This document shows positions 38,268-48,163 of a stretch of 64,000 nucleotides of DNA, in pieces; position 1 is the first letter of the stretch; the number at the start of each line of letters is the position of its first letter. Where the stretch lies: NCBI RefSeq assembly GCF_018343665.1, contig NZ_JAGYPM010000004.1:250343-314342 (forward strand), in the 5' to 3' direction. The notes beneath the pieces were generated by a model that saw only the letters and a program-made list of their open reading frames with translations, did not search any database and had not been told where the DNA came from. Both the position numbers and the translations under genes were made by a program. This DNA is from Cytobacillus citreus (GTDB lineage Bacteria > Bacillota > Bacilli > Bacillales > Cytobacillaceae).

Positions 38268-40829
38268 ATGATTACTTATGACCAAAAAAGCTGGAAGATT
38301 AATAATGAAAGAATCTTTATCCTATCTGCTGCTATCCACTATTTCCGCCTTCCAAAGGCAGAGTGGAGCGAAGTCTTAGATAAGGCGAAAGCAGGGGGCT
38401 GCAATACAATCGAAACGTACATCCCTTGGAATTTTCATGAAATGAATGAAGGGGAATGGGATTTCTCTGGCGACAAGGATTTAGCTCATTTTTTTGAGCT
38501 ATGCGCTGACAAAGGATTATATGTGATTGCGAGACCAGGGCCATATATTTGTGCTGAATGGGATTTTGGCGGAATACCTTGGTGGCTCTCTACGAAAAAG
38601 GGGATTCAATATCGTACCGCTGAACCTATCTTTCTACAATATGTGGATAAATATTTCGATCAGGTCATACCGATCATAGATGAATTCCAGTTGACGAAAA
38701 ATGGAACAGTCATTATGGTCCAAGTAGAAAACGAATTCCAGGCATTTGGTAAACCTGACAAACAGTATATGGAAAACTTGCGGGACGGTATGATGGCGAG
38801 GGGCATTGAGGTACCATTTATTACATGCTACGGAGCCGTTGATGGCGCAGTCGAGTTTCGCAATTTTTGGTCGCATGCCAAACACGCCGCTGAGATCTTA
38901 GATGAACGGTTTGCCAATCAGCCGAAAGGGGTTATGGAGTTTTGGATCGGCTGGTTTGAACATTGGGGCGGAAATAAAGCGAATCAAAAAACACCTGAGC
39001 AGCTTGAACGTGAGTGTTACCAACTATTGAGTAATGGATTTTCTGCAATCAATTATTACATGTATTTCGGCGGCACCAATTTTGACCATTGGGGTGGCAG
39101 GACAGGTGGAGAACAGATTTTTTCCACGACATCGTATGATTATGATGTCGCCATTGATGAATATTTACAGCCAACAAGAAAGTATGAGGTATTAAAAAGG
39201 TTTCATTCATTTACTAAGTGGCTCGAACCGGTATTCACAGATGCAGAACAAACAGGTATAGAATTAAAGCTTCCTAGTGAACTAAAGTCTCAGCGGGTTG
39301 TCAGTCCACATGGTGAAGTGATATTTATCGAGAATACTAGACAGGAAAGAGTTCAATCACAGGTTTTACTTGATGGTGAATCGGTTCCGTTTACGATAGA
39401 GGCGAATGCGGTTTTACCGATTGTCTGTCATGTGAACGTAGGAAACAGCTTTTCTATTGCGACACTCACTGGTCAGACAACTGGGTTCGATACCGATAAG
39501 GCGGTCATTTATCATGAGGAAGGGCAGCGTTCATTTTTGAAATTACAGCTTAATAGAAAGGCTGAAGTTCATTGTCCAATGCCGAATCGCTTTGAAATCA
39601 GTGAGGATGACATGGTTACGTTTCATTTATTCCATGGAAGCCAACCACAAACCGTTCAGCTTTCCTTTGAAGGTGGTTCCAGCTATTCAATTGAAGTGGT
39701 TTCAAGAAAATCTTTAGAAAAAGCGGTTCCTCATTTGGACAAGAGCTCAGCAAATCATCCATTACATTGGGAAGCGGCAGATGAAAAGCTTTGTTTTTTA
39801 AGCGGAAACGTGAAAGAGGCCGACAAACCACTTGATTTTAGCAGCTTCGGACAGTTTAGCGGCTATTTAGGTTATGAAAGTGAATTTTATGCTGAGGAAA
39901 CGAAGGATACGACGATTGTTTTTACGAGAATCGAGGATCCCGTCATGGTCTTCTGTAATGATCAATATGTCGGCAAGCTTAGCATGATTGGGGCTGCAGC
40001 CATTGAGGTTCCTGTTAAGAAAGGGAAAAATACATTAACCTGCCTTGTCCAAAATATGGGGCGTTTTAACTATTCTCAAGCGATCGGTGAACCAAAAGGG
40101 ATGAGTGAAGCGCCTGCTCTGAATGGAAAGTATTTATCATTACGGGAAGGATGGCAGGTAGAAGGGTGTGGAGTTACACACCATTTATCGCAAATACCAA
40201 AAATTGAAGGACGAATTGGATTTTTAAGATCTTTCATGAATCATGGTTATGACCGGGCGATTCTTGTTGGTGAGGGTGTATCGCGTGTTCAGGTAAATGG
40301 AAGATCGGTAAAGATGTTAATGGAGACTCAAACGGCTTGGTCAAGAGGTTATGCTGTGTACGGGGTTGCGGATATTAGCGATGCCTTAAAGCAGGGAGAG
40401 AATGTATTAGATTTAGATGTTCAGAATACATCTAGTATTCGCCGCTTTGATCTTTATTTGTATAACGAACAAGAGCAAATTAAAAACTGGAAAACAAAAT
40501 CATTTGCCCAGATTCAAGAAGAAAAGGAATGGTCGGCTGCTAATCAACAGAATCAACAAACAGTTTCTCCACGCTGGTATAAAAGTTCTTTTGACTGGAA
40601 GCCAGAAAACGGTTTGATTGTCAAAATTCGATTGGATGTCATGAGTAAAGGCTGTTTTTGGATAAATGGCCAATGTTTAGGACGGTACTGGAACATTGGA
40701 CCTCAGGAGGAATATAAGATTCCAGCCTCGTTATTAAAAGAACAAAATGAAATTGTTATATTTGATGAGGAAGGCTTAAAGCCAGATCAGGTCGTTATTC
40801 ATTCATATTTTCCATTGATAGAGAAATAG
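38268..40829 (+). CDS. GH35 beta-galactosidase, copy 1
   Basis: 853 residues, cytoplasmic (no signal peptide). TIM barrel (about 1-330) with acid/base E156 in VQVENEF and nucleophile E224 in GVMEFWIGWF, then beta-rich domains to the C-terminus. The closest characterised type by memory is BgaC, which cuts Gal-beta-1,3-linked GalNAc or GlcNAc; that suits the disaccharide released by GH101. About 95 percent alike to the second copy (53974) over the barrel. RBS GGAGGG. Its upstream 20 bp are shared with copy 2, placing the duplication edge there. Confidence 0.9.
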   Translation: MITYDQKSWKINNERIFILSAAIHYFRLPKAEWSEVLDKAKAGGCNTIETYIPWNFHEMNEGEWDFSGDKDLAHFFELCADKGLYVIARPGPYICAEWDFGGIPWWLSTKKGIQYRTAEPIFLQYVDKYFDQVIPIIDEFQLTKNGTVIMVQVENEFQAFGKPDKQYMENLRDGMMARGIEVPFITCYGAVDGAVEFRNFWSHAKHAAEILDERFANQPKGVMEFWIGWFEHWGGNKANQKTPEQLERECYQLLSNGFSAINYYMYFGGTNFDHWGGRTGGEQIFSTTSYDYDVAIDEYLQPTRKYEVLKRFHSFTKWLEPVFTDAEQTGIELKLPSELKSQRVVSPHGEVIFIENTRQERVQSQVLLDGESVPFTIEANAVLPIVCHVNVGNSFSIATLTGQTTGFDTDKAVIYHEEGQRSFLKLQLNRKAEVHCPMPNRFEISEDDMVTFHLFHGSQPQTVQLSFEGGSSYSIEVVSRKSLEKAVPHLDKSSANHPLHWEAADEKLCFLSGNVKEADKPLDFSSFGQFSGYLGYESEFYAEETKDTTIVFTRIEDPVMVFCNDQYVGKLSMIGAAAIEVPVKKGKNTLTCLVQNMGRFNYSQAIGEPKGMSEAPALNGKYLSLREGWQVEGCGVTHHLSQIPKIEGRIGFLRSFMNHGYDRAILVGEGVSRVQVNGRSVKMLMETQTAWSRGYAVYGVADISDALKQGENVLDLDVQNTSSIRRFDLYLYNEQEQIKNWKTKSFAQIQEEKEWSAANQQNQQTVSPRWYKSSFDWKPENGLIVKIRLDVMSKGCFWINGQCLGRYWNIGPQEEYKIPASLLKEQNEIVIFDEEGLKPDQVVIHSYFPLIEK

Positions 40830-40839
40830 GTTGGTGTCA

Positions 40840-40885
40840 GGTACCGACAAAGACAAAAATAAAGGGTTTGTCGGTATGGAAAGCA
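40840..40885. repeat. Inverted repeat after GH35 copy 1
   Basis: GGTACCGACAAA and TTTGTCGGTA enclose a 15-nt loop, 15 bp after the GH35 stop codon. It could act as a weak terminator or be the remnant of a small repeat. The opening words GGTGTCAGGTACC occur in Bacillus repeats, as far as I recall. Confidence 0.5.
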
Positions 40886-40905
40886 TAACAAACTACATAA
40901 AGTTA

Positions 40906-40951
40906 AACGTCAAATAATCCCCACCTAGGTAGATGGGGATTATTTGACGTT
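40906..40951. terminator. Perfect 18-bp hairpin
   Basis: AACGTCAAATAATCCCCA pairs exactly with its complement across a 10-nt loop. No T-run follows, so a terminator, an IS end or a MITE core are all possible. The rest of the gap 40952-41240 is A+T-rich without a gene. Confidence 0.6.
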
Positions 40952-41245
40952 ACGTTATCTATGGTTATTAATTGCAGTTCATTTCGACTGAAATAGAAAT
41001 AAATCATGCAAACTGAAGTGAGTATTATTTACTAATTTTTTTCGAGACAAAGGACCTGTTTCCTTGTCTTTTGGGCTGCTGCAGCAATCCGTGAACTCCA
41101 TGTAGGTAAAATTTATCAAATTATTAAAAAACAAAGAATAGTCAAATTTTAGTTAAAATATATCATTAAGTATTAACTCGGTTTGTTAGAATATTAAATT
41201 AACTGAAAATTTAAAACATAAAACGTATTTTGAGTATTAAGGGAG

Positions 41246-41577
41246 GTGCATGATTTTATTAATTTGAGAGGGCAATTAGTTTATTTTTATCATTATTTAT
41301 GGTTACACAAGTATTTGGTTTTAATGTTTCTTTTACAGCATATGCTGCCAATACTGCTCAGCACATTCAGTATGATTGGCAAAATCTATATATGCAAAAT
41401 TTTGATGACGGAAATATTGGAGGCTGGCAAGCTGCTGTTGGTACTGCCTCAACATTAGTGATAGAAAATAATCAAATGAAAGTAGTAAGGGGAGCAGATA
41501 ACAATCTTATAGTAGTAGATCAAAACTCACCCCAGCTTGCAGATGGGGACTACGAATTCCAATTTAAGTTAAACTAA
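41246..41577 (+). pseudogene. Broken N-terminal fragment of a secreted glycosidase
   Basis: A GGGAGG site and start are followed by a signal-peptide-like stretch (ISLFLSLFMVTQVFG..TAYAAN), but it is readable only after a frameshift near 41262-41268. It then runs as NFDDGNIGGWQAAVGTAS... to ...DGDYEFQFKLN and stops at 41577. This is the beginning of a jelly-roll (ConA-like) domain as found at the front of GH101-type enzymes, cut off after about 60 residues. It precedes the GH101 gene by 54 bp and is read as the displaced or decayed front of an earlier, longer version. Confidence 0.65.
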
Positions 41578-41630
41578 AGATTAATTAAAAGCATTTGAAA
41601 AGTAATGGATAAACCTAGAGGAGGTAAATC

Positions 41631-44600
41631 ATGTCACTGTCAAAGATAATTAAAAACTTAGCAATTGTGGTAGCTTCTGCACAGATGATTAGCATTACAA
41701 TTCCAGCATTTTCAGGAACTGCAGATGCTGCAGCTTATGATGGAATAATAGCATCAAATCAAATGAAAGTTGAAGTAGATCAGAATTTTCCAAGAGTAAT
41801 AAAGTATGAGTTAAACAGCAAAGTATTAAATGGCTCAGAAGATGTATTAAACACAATAAGAATTAACGGAACAGACTATGTACCGAAAGTAACCTACACA
41901 GAAGCAGCAGATAATAAAGCTGACTATGTTCTAACCGTTGATGAGTTAAATGTAGTAATATTTCTATCCATAACAGTAGAAGAGAATACACTTGATTTTG
42001 AAGTAAAAAAAGTGGAAGAAAATGGTGCAACGAGAATACACACCATTGATATTCCAAACCATAGCTTGGCATCGGTAAGAAGTACAGAAGCGGGTGCAGA
42101 ATTTGCCGGTTCCAGAATGGAAAACGCTGTTTATAAAAAAGGTGATGTGTACCAACCTGTATCAGGTACTCCTACGGTAGATAGTACACCAAAAAACTAT
42201 ATGTACGCGTTCATTAACAATGATGAATTGGCAGCGGGTGTTTGGTCAAATGCATTTGGTGATGCAAATAAAGATGCAGACAATGACAACCACCGTGTTG
42301 TTAAGCAGACTACAGAGAAAACGGGTTACTCTCGTACAGCTTTGTGGAGTGCTTCATGGGTATATCGTGGAAATGAAATGCCTGATGATATAACGGAGCC
42401 ATTACCACACGCTAAAGTAGTGATCACAGAAGATGCAAATGGTGATGATCAAATGGACTGGCAGGATGCAGCTATTGCATACCGTAATATTATGAACAAT
42501 CCTGTTGGCAGCGACAGAATGTCCGAACTTGTTGTTCACCGTATACCAATGAACTTTGGTAGCCAGGCAACAAACCCATTCTTAAAGACATTAGATGAAA
42601 CAAAAAAAATATATTTATCAACTGATGGGCTTGGACAGTGGGTGGAATTAAAGGGTTACCAAGCAGAAGGTCATGACTCGGCACATCCGGATTATGGCGG
42701 ACATATAGGTGTACGTCAGGGTGGACAGAAGGATATGGATACGCTTGTAAGAGAAGCGCAGAAATATAATGCATTCATGGGTGTACATATTAGTGGTACA
42801 GGTGCTCACCCAGAAGCAAAAGCTTTTGATGATCAATTAGTTAATTTAAATAAACCGGGTTGGGATTGGCTTGATCAATCCTATGACTTTGATGACCCGA
42901 CATACCGTAGAGAAGTTTATACTGAAAACCGAATAAACCGTTTAAAGATGTTAAAGGAAGATGCACCAACACTTAATTTTATTTATGCTGATGCATGGTT
43001 TGAACAGGGCTTTAATGGAAGAAGATTTGCTAGAGAAGTGAACTCTTTGGGATGGACCCTTACGACTGAGTTTCCAAATGTATTAGAAGACGAAGCCGTT
43101 TGGAATCACTGGTCAGTCGACTATGATTACGGCGCCGGCGGCAATGAAATCAAGGGCTACAGCAGCGATATCGCAAGATTCATAAGAAATCACCAGAAGG
43201 ATACTTGGATCGGTCGTCATCCGATTCTAGGCGGTACGGAGGCAACCGATTCGGAAGGATGGCAGGGTAGAGTAAATTATGATGAAATGATCGATGATGT
43301 ATTCAAAACAAATCTACCAACCAAATATCTTCAAAGCTTCCCAATGACGAAGTACGATGTAACCAATAATGTGGGACGAGTTGAATTTAAAGGAAATGTT
43401 GTCGCCGAAAGGACAGAAGACGGAAAAAGAGTATTTACAAAAGATGGAAAGAAACTTCTTGAAGAAGATGTAACAATACAACAAGGAACAAGTAACGGTA
43501 ACGTTTATGATGATGTAAGATTCAATAACCTCCAATATTTGTTACCATGGTCGCCAAATGCCGATAGGACAGAGAGCGAATTGGCAGGCGCTGAAGAAAA
43601 ACTATATCACTATAATGAAGTTGGCGGATCATCTACTTGGGAACTTCCAAATAGCTGGAACAATGTATCAAAAGTTAAGTTATACACATTAACAGATACC
43701 GGTAAGAAAGATAAAAAAGTATTAAACGTAGTTGAAGGCAAAATCACGATTGATGCAAAACCAAAACAAGCTTACGGTGTATACAAAGGTGATGTTTCTG
43801 TAACTGCTGAAGATATGGAGTGGGGATTTGGAATGCCTACAAAGGATCCAAGCTTCAACAGCGGATCATTAGATCACTGGAAAGTAAAGAGCGGTGCTGC
43901 AACAGTAGAACGTAACAATCGTGGACAATATGAATTAGTAGTAAAAGAAAACAAAAAAGAGACTGTATTAGAAACTAAATTATCAGGTTTAAAGCCAGGA
44001 ACATACTCAGCTTCAATATATGTACAGGTTGGCAATACACCAAACCGTACAAATGCTAGCGATCCAAACACTGCAGGAAATGCAAAACGTAAAACGACTA
44101 TTGGTGTTAAAAATTCCGGCGGGGCAAACATAACTAACTATGCTGAAAGTTCACCGCTTAAAAACTATATCTCAGCTGACTCAAAGCACAGCACAAATAT
44201 GCAAAGAATGAGAGTAGTATTTGATGTAGCAGAAGGACAGCAAACTGCACAATTATACTTGCAAGTAGCTCCAGGAACAGCGACTGTAACATTTGACGAT
44301 GTACGCTGTGTACCTACAAAGAGAGTTGTTCCACAATCTTCAGATGTAGTATTAGCTGAAGATTTTGAAAATGTTGACCAAGGGTTGACGCCATTTGTTA
44401 TTGCCGATGCTGATGGAGTAAGTGATCCACGTACTCATTTATCAGAATTACACGCTCCATACACTCAAAAAGGTTGGAATGGAAAAGCAGTTGATGATGT
44501 ATTAAATGGCCAATGGTCCATTAAGTCCCATAAAACTGGTAGCGGTCTCATCATGAGAACATTACCGCAGACTTTAAGATTCGATAAAGGAACAACTTAC

Positions 44601-45794
44601 GAAGTATCATTCAAATATGAAAGTCAGTTTGATAAGAAGATTAATTTCGTTGTTGGTAACGGTACTAAGGAAGTGATGAATGTACCAATGCCACAGGCAA
44701 CCGTTCCTACACAGTTCACTGTTAAATTTACAGCAAGTACGGAAGATTTCTGGATAGGTACAAGAAATACGGCCGGAAGTTCAGCAGGAGACTTTATCCT
44801 TGATGATCTAGTGGTTAAGGAAGCAAAGGATGCTACAATTGAACCGCTACCAATTACACCTGTTGACTTATCTGTTATACCTGTAGATGGTATCAAAGCA
44901 AGTGCAACTGGTTATCAAGAAGGTGATAACCCTGAAAATGTTCTTGATGGAAACACAGGTTCATTGTGGCACACAGCTTGGGATGGAAGCGATGCATTAC
45001 CACAATCCATTACTCTTGATTTAGGTAAAGCTTACGATGTAAACAGATTAGATGTAACTCCAAGACAGGAAACTAATAGTAGAGGAGAAGCAAGTGGTAA
45101 TGGCTTCATTACAAAATATGACCTATATGTTAAGTATGCAGATGCTGAAGACTTTGCTAAAGTTGTTTCAAATGGAACATGGGAAAGAACAGTTGCTACA
45201 AAACAAGTAGCTATTGACAGTTCGAAGCCAATTACTCACGTTAAGTTAACTGCATTAGAAGGACTTAACCGATATGCTTCTGTAGCTGAGATGAGAGTTG
45301 CTCAAGAAGCTCCATCCATAACTGGACCAGATACCGTTGAGGTCAGCACATCAGTGGGAATGCACCCGGAAATGCCTTCAACAGTAAAGGCAACATTGAG
45401 CAATAACACAGAAATGGAATTGCCAGTTCAATGGCCAGCAATTGCCCCTTCAAAATATGCTGAAGAAGGATCATTTGAAGTAGTAGGACACATTAATGGC
45501 GTTGAAGCTGCAGCTATTACAGCGACTGTAACCGTAACGGCTAGTGAAGAAGTTGATATAGTAGATGCAAAAGTGATGAATGTTTACACTACAGTAGGAA
45601 CTTCACCTGTTATGCCAGAAACTGCGAAGATGATCACATCAAATGGTACAGTTATAAATGTACCTGTAATTTGGGATAAAATAGCTAAAGATAGCTATAA
45701 GAATATTGGATCATTCAACGTAAAGGGTAGGGTAACAGGAACTAAAATAAAAGCTCAGGCTATTGTTATAGTTACAGATCCAAACAATCACTGA
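41631..45794 (+). CDS. GH101 endo-alpha-N-acetylgalactosaminidase
   Basis: 1387 residues. Signal peptide (about 1-34, ending GTADAA-A), a beta-sandwich (to about 260), and the GH101 barrel with AIAYRNIMNNP, MNFGSQATNPFLKTLD, HTDG-like STDGLGQ. The catalytic nucleophile D454 (FIYADAW) and acid/base E480 (LTTEF) match D764/E796 of the pneumococcal enzyme. Then follow two carbohydrate-binding-like beta modules, an F5/8-type (CBM32-like) domain (about 1085-1215) and two Ig-like Big_4 domains. It removes Gal-beta-1,3-GalNAc (core 1) from Ser/Thr of mucins. RBS AGAGGAGG. The C-terminus is frameshifted (see 45795). Confidence 0.93.
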   Translation: MSLSKIIKNLAIVVASAQMISITIPAFSGTADAAAYDGIIASNQMKVEVDQNFPRVIKYELNSKVLNGSEDVLNTIRINGTDYVPKVTYTEAADNKADYVLTVDELNVVIFLSITVEENTLDFEVKKVEENGATRIHTIDIPNHSLASVRSTEAGAEFAGSRMENAVYKKGDVYQPVSGTPTVDSTPKNYMYAFINNDELAAGVWSNAFGDANKDADNDNHRVVKQTTEKTGYSRTALWSASWVYRGNEMPDDITEPLPHAKVVITEDANGDDQMDWQDAAIAYRNIMNNPVGSDRMSELVVHRIPMNFGSQATNPFLKTLDETKKIYLSTDGLGQWVELKGYQAEGHDSAHPDYGGHIGVRQGGQKDMDTLVREAQKYNAFMGVHISGTGAHPEAKAFDDQLVNLNKPGWDWLDQSYDFDDPTYRREVYTENRINRLKMLKEDAPTLNFIYADAWFEQGFNGRRFAREVNSLGWTLTTEFPNVLEDEAVWNHWSVDYDYGAGGNEIKGYSSDIARFIRNHQKDTWIGRHPILGGTEATDSEGWQGRVNYDEMIDDVFKTNLPTKYLQSFPMTKYDVTNNVGRVEFKGNVVAERTEDGKRVFTKDGKKLLEEDVTIQQGTSNGNVYDDVRFNNLQYLLPWSPNADRTESELAGAEEKLYHYNEVGGSSTWELPNSWNNVSKVKLYTLTDTGKKDKKVLNVVEGKITIDAKPKQAYGVYKGDVSVTAEDMEWGFGMPTKDPSFNSGSLDHWKVKSGAATVERNNRGQYELVVKENKKETVLETKLSGLKPGTYSASIYVQVGNTPNRTNASDPNTAGNAKRKTTIGVKNSGGANITNYAESSPLKNYISADSKHSTNMQRMRVVFDVAEGQQTAQLYLQVAPGTATVTFDDVRCVPTKRVVPQSSDVVLAEDFENVDQGLTPFVIADADGVSDPRTHLSELHAPYTQKGWNGKAVDDVLNGQWSIKSHKTGSGLIMRTLPQTLRFDKGTTYEVSFKYESQFDKKINFVVGNGTKEVMNVPMPQATVPTQFTVKFTASTEDFWIGTRNTAGSSAGDFILDDLVVKEAKDATIEPLPITPVDLSVIPVDGIKASATGYQEGDNPENVLDGNTGSLWHTAWDGSDALPQSITLDLGKAYDVNRLDVTPRQETNSRGEASGNGFITKYDLYVKYADAEDFAKVVSNGTWERTVATKQVAIDSSKPITHVKLTALEGLNRYASVAEMRVAQEAPSITGPDTVEVSTSVGMHPEMPSTVKATLSNNTEMELPVQWPAIAPSKYAEEGSFEVVGHINGVEAAAITATVTVTASEEVDIVDAKVMNVYTTVGTSPVMPETAKMITSNGTVINVPVIWDKIAKDSYKNIGSFNVKGRVTGTKIKAQAIVIVTDPNNH

Positions 45795-45949
45795 AATTCC
45801 TGAAGTAAAAGTAAGTACAGTAATTGGTAAAACACCAATACTCCCAAGCATGATTGAAGTAAAAAAGAGGTTTGACCACAGGTACTTATAGATTAACTAT
45901 CTCTCTTGATGATGGGAAATCATATTCTGTGCAAATTAATCTCAAATAA
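45795..45949 (+). pseudogene. Frameshifted remains of the GH101 C-terminus
   Basis: After the GH101 stop the +1 frame continues with EIPEVKVSTVIGKTPILPSMIEVK, the start of a third Big_4-type repeat, and then a different frame gives LTTGTYRLTISLDDGKSYSVQINLK and a stop at 45949. At least two indels separate these pieces from the main frame. The original protein therefore had at least one more C-terminal module. What remains probably does not affect catalysis. Confidence 0.75.
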
Positions 45950-46009
45950 ATAATACTGTAGAGGAAAGAGGATGCATTTTTCTCTTTCAATGCTAGAATA
46001 CGTGACTAA

Positions 46010-46045
46010 AAAGAGCCAGCGATTAAAACTTGCTGGCTCTTTTCA
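46010..46045 (+). terminator. Rho-independent terminator
   Basis: AAAGAGCCAGC / GCTGGCTCTTTT around a short loop, after the GH101 remnants. Confidence 0.85.
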
Positions 46046-46098
46046 TGTCAGATAGTAGCTTTGAGCATTTACATTTTTCGTAGATGCTCTTTAATATT

Positions 46099-46332
46099 GG
46101 CTGTTTTATAAAAGCTTGTTTTTTTTGTAATGTGTTTTAAGGACGTAAACTTTTGCAAAAAGGTTGATTGGAGCGGAAGGTGCGAGACTCCTGCGGGAAT
46201 AGCGGGACAGGTGAGACCCCGCAGGAGCAAAGCGACGAGGAGGCTCAGCGCACGCCCCGCGGAAAGCGAGCAACCTGGAGCGCAAATCAACCTACCCCTT
46301 TTCAAATAGCAACAAAGTTTGCGTAAACAGCC
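46099..46332. repeat. Bacillaceae interspersed repeat, copy 3
   Basis: Bounded by GGCTGTTT / AAACAGCC. The inner core has GGTTGATT (46162) and AATCAACC (46285-46292) ends and contains GGTGCGAGACTCCTGCGGG, GTGAGACCCCGCAGGAGC and CGCCCCGCGGAAAGCGAGC. Very G+C-rich against its surroundings. The fullest of the three copies. It lies exactly at the border between GH101 and the A+T-rich block. Confidence 0.85.
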
Positions 46333-46394
46333 TTAATATTTATATTTATAATATATGCCATTTTATACTATTATTAAAATGAGGTGGTAATTAT

Positions 46395-48161
46395 ATGATG
46401 AAGAGTAAAAGTATGTCAAAAAATTTTATAAGTAGCTTTATATTATTTATAGTTATACCCTTTATTATCACTAGTGTTGTAGTTAATAAGCTTTATGAAG
46501 GAGTTTTGGTTTCTCACTACAATGAAAAGACTCAGCAAAATATGGAACAGCTATCAATGGATATTGAGCTTGAGTTAAGGCGGATATACCTCAATGTAGC
46601 AAAGGTTTCAAATGAAAATGAACTATTATTCCTAGTAAATAATTGGTATGAGGAAAAGGATTCTGTTAAAAAGCTTGAAATTTCCTCAAAGATAGAATCA
46701 AAGCTTGATTATTTATTTGCCTATCAAGGGATGATAAATTCAATTGTATTTTTTTCAAAGAATGGCCAGATATTTAAGTATAAGGACCCTCTATATAAAA
46801 ATGATTCTGATGTAAAAGACAGTTCATTGTATAAGGAAAGTATAAAAAATAGAGACAAAGTGTTTAGTATAAATAATTTTAATAGCTCTGATGATGTAAA
46901 TGCTAATGGAGTTGATTTTTTAGTTGGAATTAGTCCTGAATACAGTTGGTACAATACAGCTACTGAGTTTATATATTGTGAAATTAAAACAGAGGCACTA
47001 AATTCTATCTATTCAAGATTTACATATGATTCTGTAGGAAAAATGATTATCGCTGATCCTAAGGGGAAAGTTGTAATATCACCGGATAAAAGTTTGCTTG
47101 GAAAAAATGTTTCTCAAGTAGAATATCTTAAGGATATTAACAATAAGGACAATAATTATTATAAATATAAAAAAGACACTATGTATATATCAAAATACAC
47201 CTCAGAAAAGTCAGGATGGACTGTTATCAATATAATTGACGATAAGGCACTAACAAAGGATACAACGAACATTATGAAAATACTATTTGCCATATTTGTT
47301 GTATTCAATTTGTTTTTTATTTTATACTGTAAAACCTTCTTTAAAGATATTTTAAAGCCGATAAAAGAACTTATAAAAAAAATGAATGGTATTAAAGATG
47401 GAAGGCTTGATGAAATCACAAATATAAATACTAATTTGGAAGAAATTAATGAGCTAGGAAGCAACTATAATAAGATGATTCATGATATTAAGAACCTTAT
47501 GGTAGAGAGGGATTTGAAGGAAAGAGAACGTTCTAAGGAAGAAATGAAGGTCTTACAAGCTCAAATAAATCCCCACTTCATTTATAATACCTTAAATGTA
47601 ATTAAATTAATGGCTATGATCTCAAAGGCAGAGAGCATTAGAAAGGTAACAGATTCCTTTATGAAGCTTTTATCGGCAACCTTTAGAAGTGAATCCACCT
47701 TTATAACTGTAAAAGAAGAATTGGAATATCTTGATAATTATGCAGATATAATGAAGGTTCGGTTTGGAGATGATTTCAATTTAGTGGTTAAGGTGGAGGA
47801 AGAAGTAAGAAATCTTTATATTATAAAATTGGTATTACAGCCTATAGTTGAGAATGCAATCGTTCATGGAATTAATGAAATTGATGGAGAAAAAAATATC
47901 ATTATAGCTGGATATGTGTCAGAGGAAAATCTTATCTTTGAAGTAGAAGACAATGGTAGAGGGATGTCAGAAGAAGAAATTGAAAGTATTTTTACAAGTA
48001 AAGAAAAAAGCAACAAAAGCTTTAATCATATTGGAATAAAAAATATTGAAAGCAGGATAAGACTAAATTGTGGACAAGGGTATGGAATAAAAATAGAAAG
48101 TGAAAAGAATAAATTCACAAAAGTAAAACTTATTCTTCCTATACTAAAAAAGGAGAGCTAG
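46395..48161 (+). CDS. YesM-type sensor histidine kinase
   Basis: 588 residues. Membrane helix (about 12-32), extracellular Cache-like sensor (about 35-290), second helix (about 296-316), HAMP, then the His_kinase domain with H394 in QAQINPHFIYNTLN and HATPase motifs (VLQPIVENAIVHGI, VEDNGRGMS, GIGIKN-like). It pairs with the next gene 2 bp downstream. YesM/YesN systems sense extracellular oligosaccharides and switch on nearby importers and glycosidases. Codon use (AGA, ATA, AGG-rich) is unlike the flanking genes and suggests clostridial origin. Confidence 0.9.
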   Translation: MMKSKSMSKNFISSFILFIVIPFIITSVVVNKLYEGVLVSHYNEKTQQNMEQLSMDIELELRRIYLNVAKVSNENELLFLVNNWYEEKDSVKKLEISSKIESKLDYLFAYQGMINSIVFFSKNGQIFKYKDPLYKNDSDVKDSSLYKESIKNRDKVFSINNFNSSDDVNANGVDFLVGISPEYSWYNTATEFIYCEIKTEALNSIYSRFTYDSVGKMIIADPKGKVVISPDKSLLGKNVSQVEYLKDINNKDNNYYKYKKDTMYISKYTSEKSGWTVINIIDDKALTKDTTNIMKILFAIFVVFNLFFILYCKTFFKDILKPIKELIKKMNGIKDGRLDEITNINTNLEEINELGSNYNKMIHDIKNLMVERDLKERERSKEEMKVLQAQINPHFIYNTLNVIKLMAMISKAESIRKVTDSFMKLLSATFRSESTFITVKEELEYLDNYADIMKVRFGDDFNLVVKVEEEVRNLYIIKLVLQPIVENAIVHGINEIDGEKNIIIAGYVSEENLIFEVEDNGRGMSEEEIESIFTSKEKSNKSFNHIGIKNIESRIRLNCGQGYGIKIESEKNKFTKVKLILPILKKES

Positions 48162-48163
48162 GT

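Noticed and set aside
41299-41577. Independent small secreted protein of 92 residues
   Set aside because: The start lies within a signal peptide whose front is out of frame, and the domain is cut off; a broken glycosidase front fits better.
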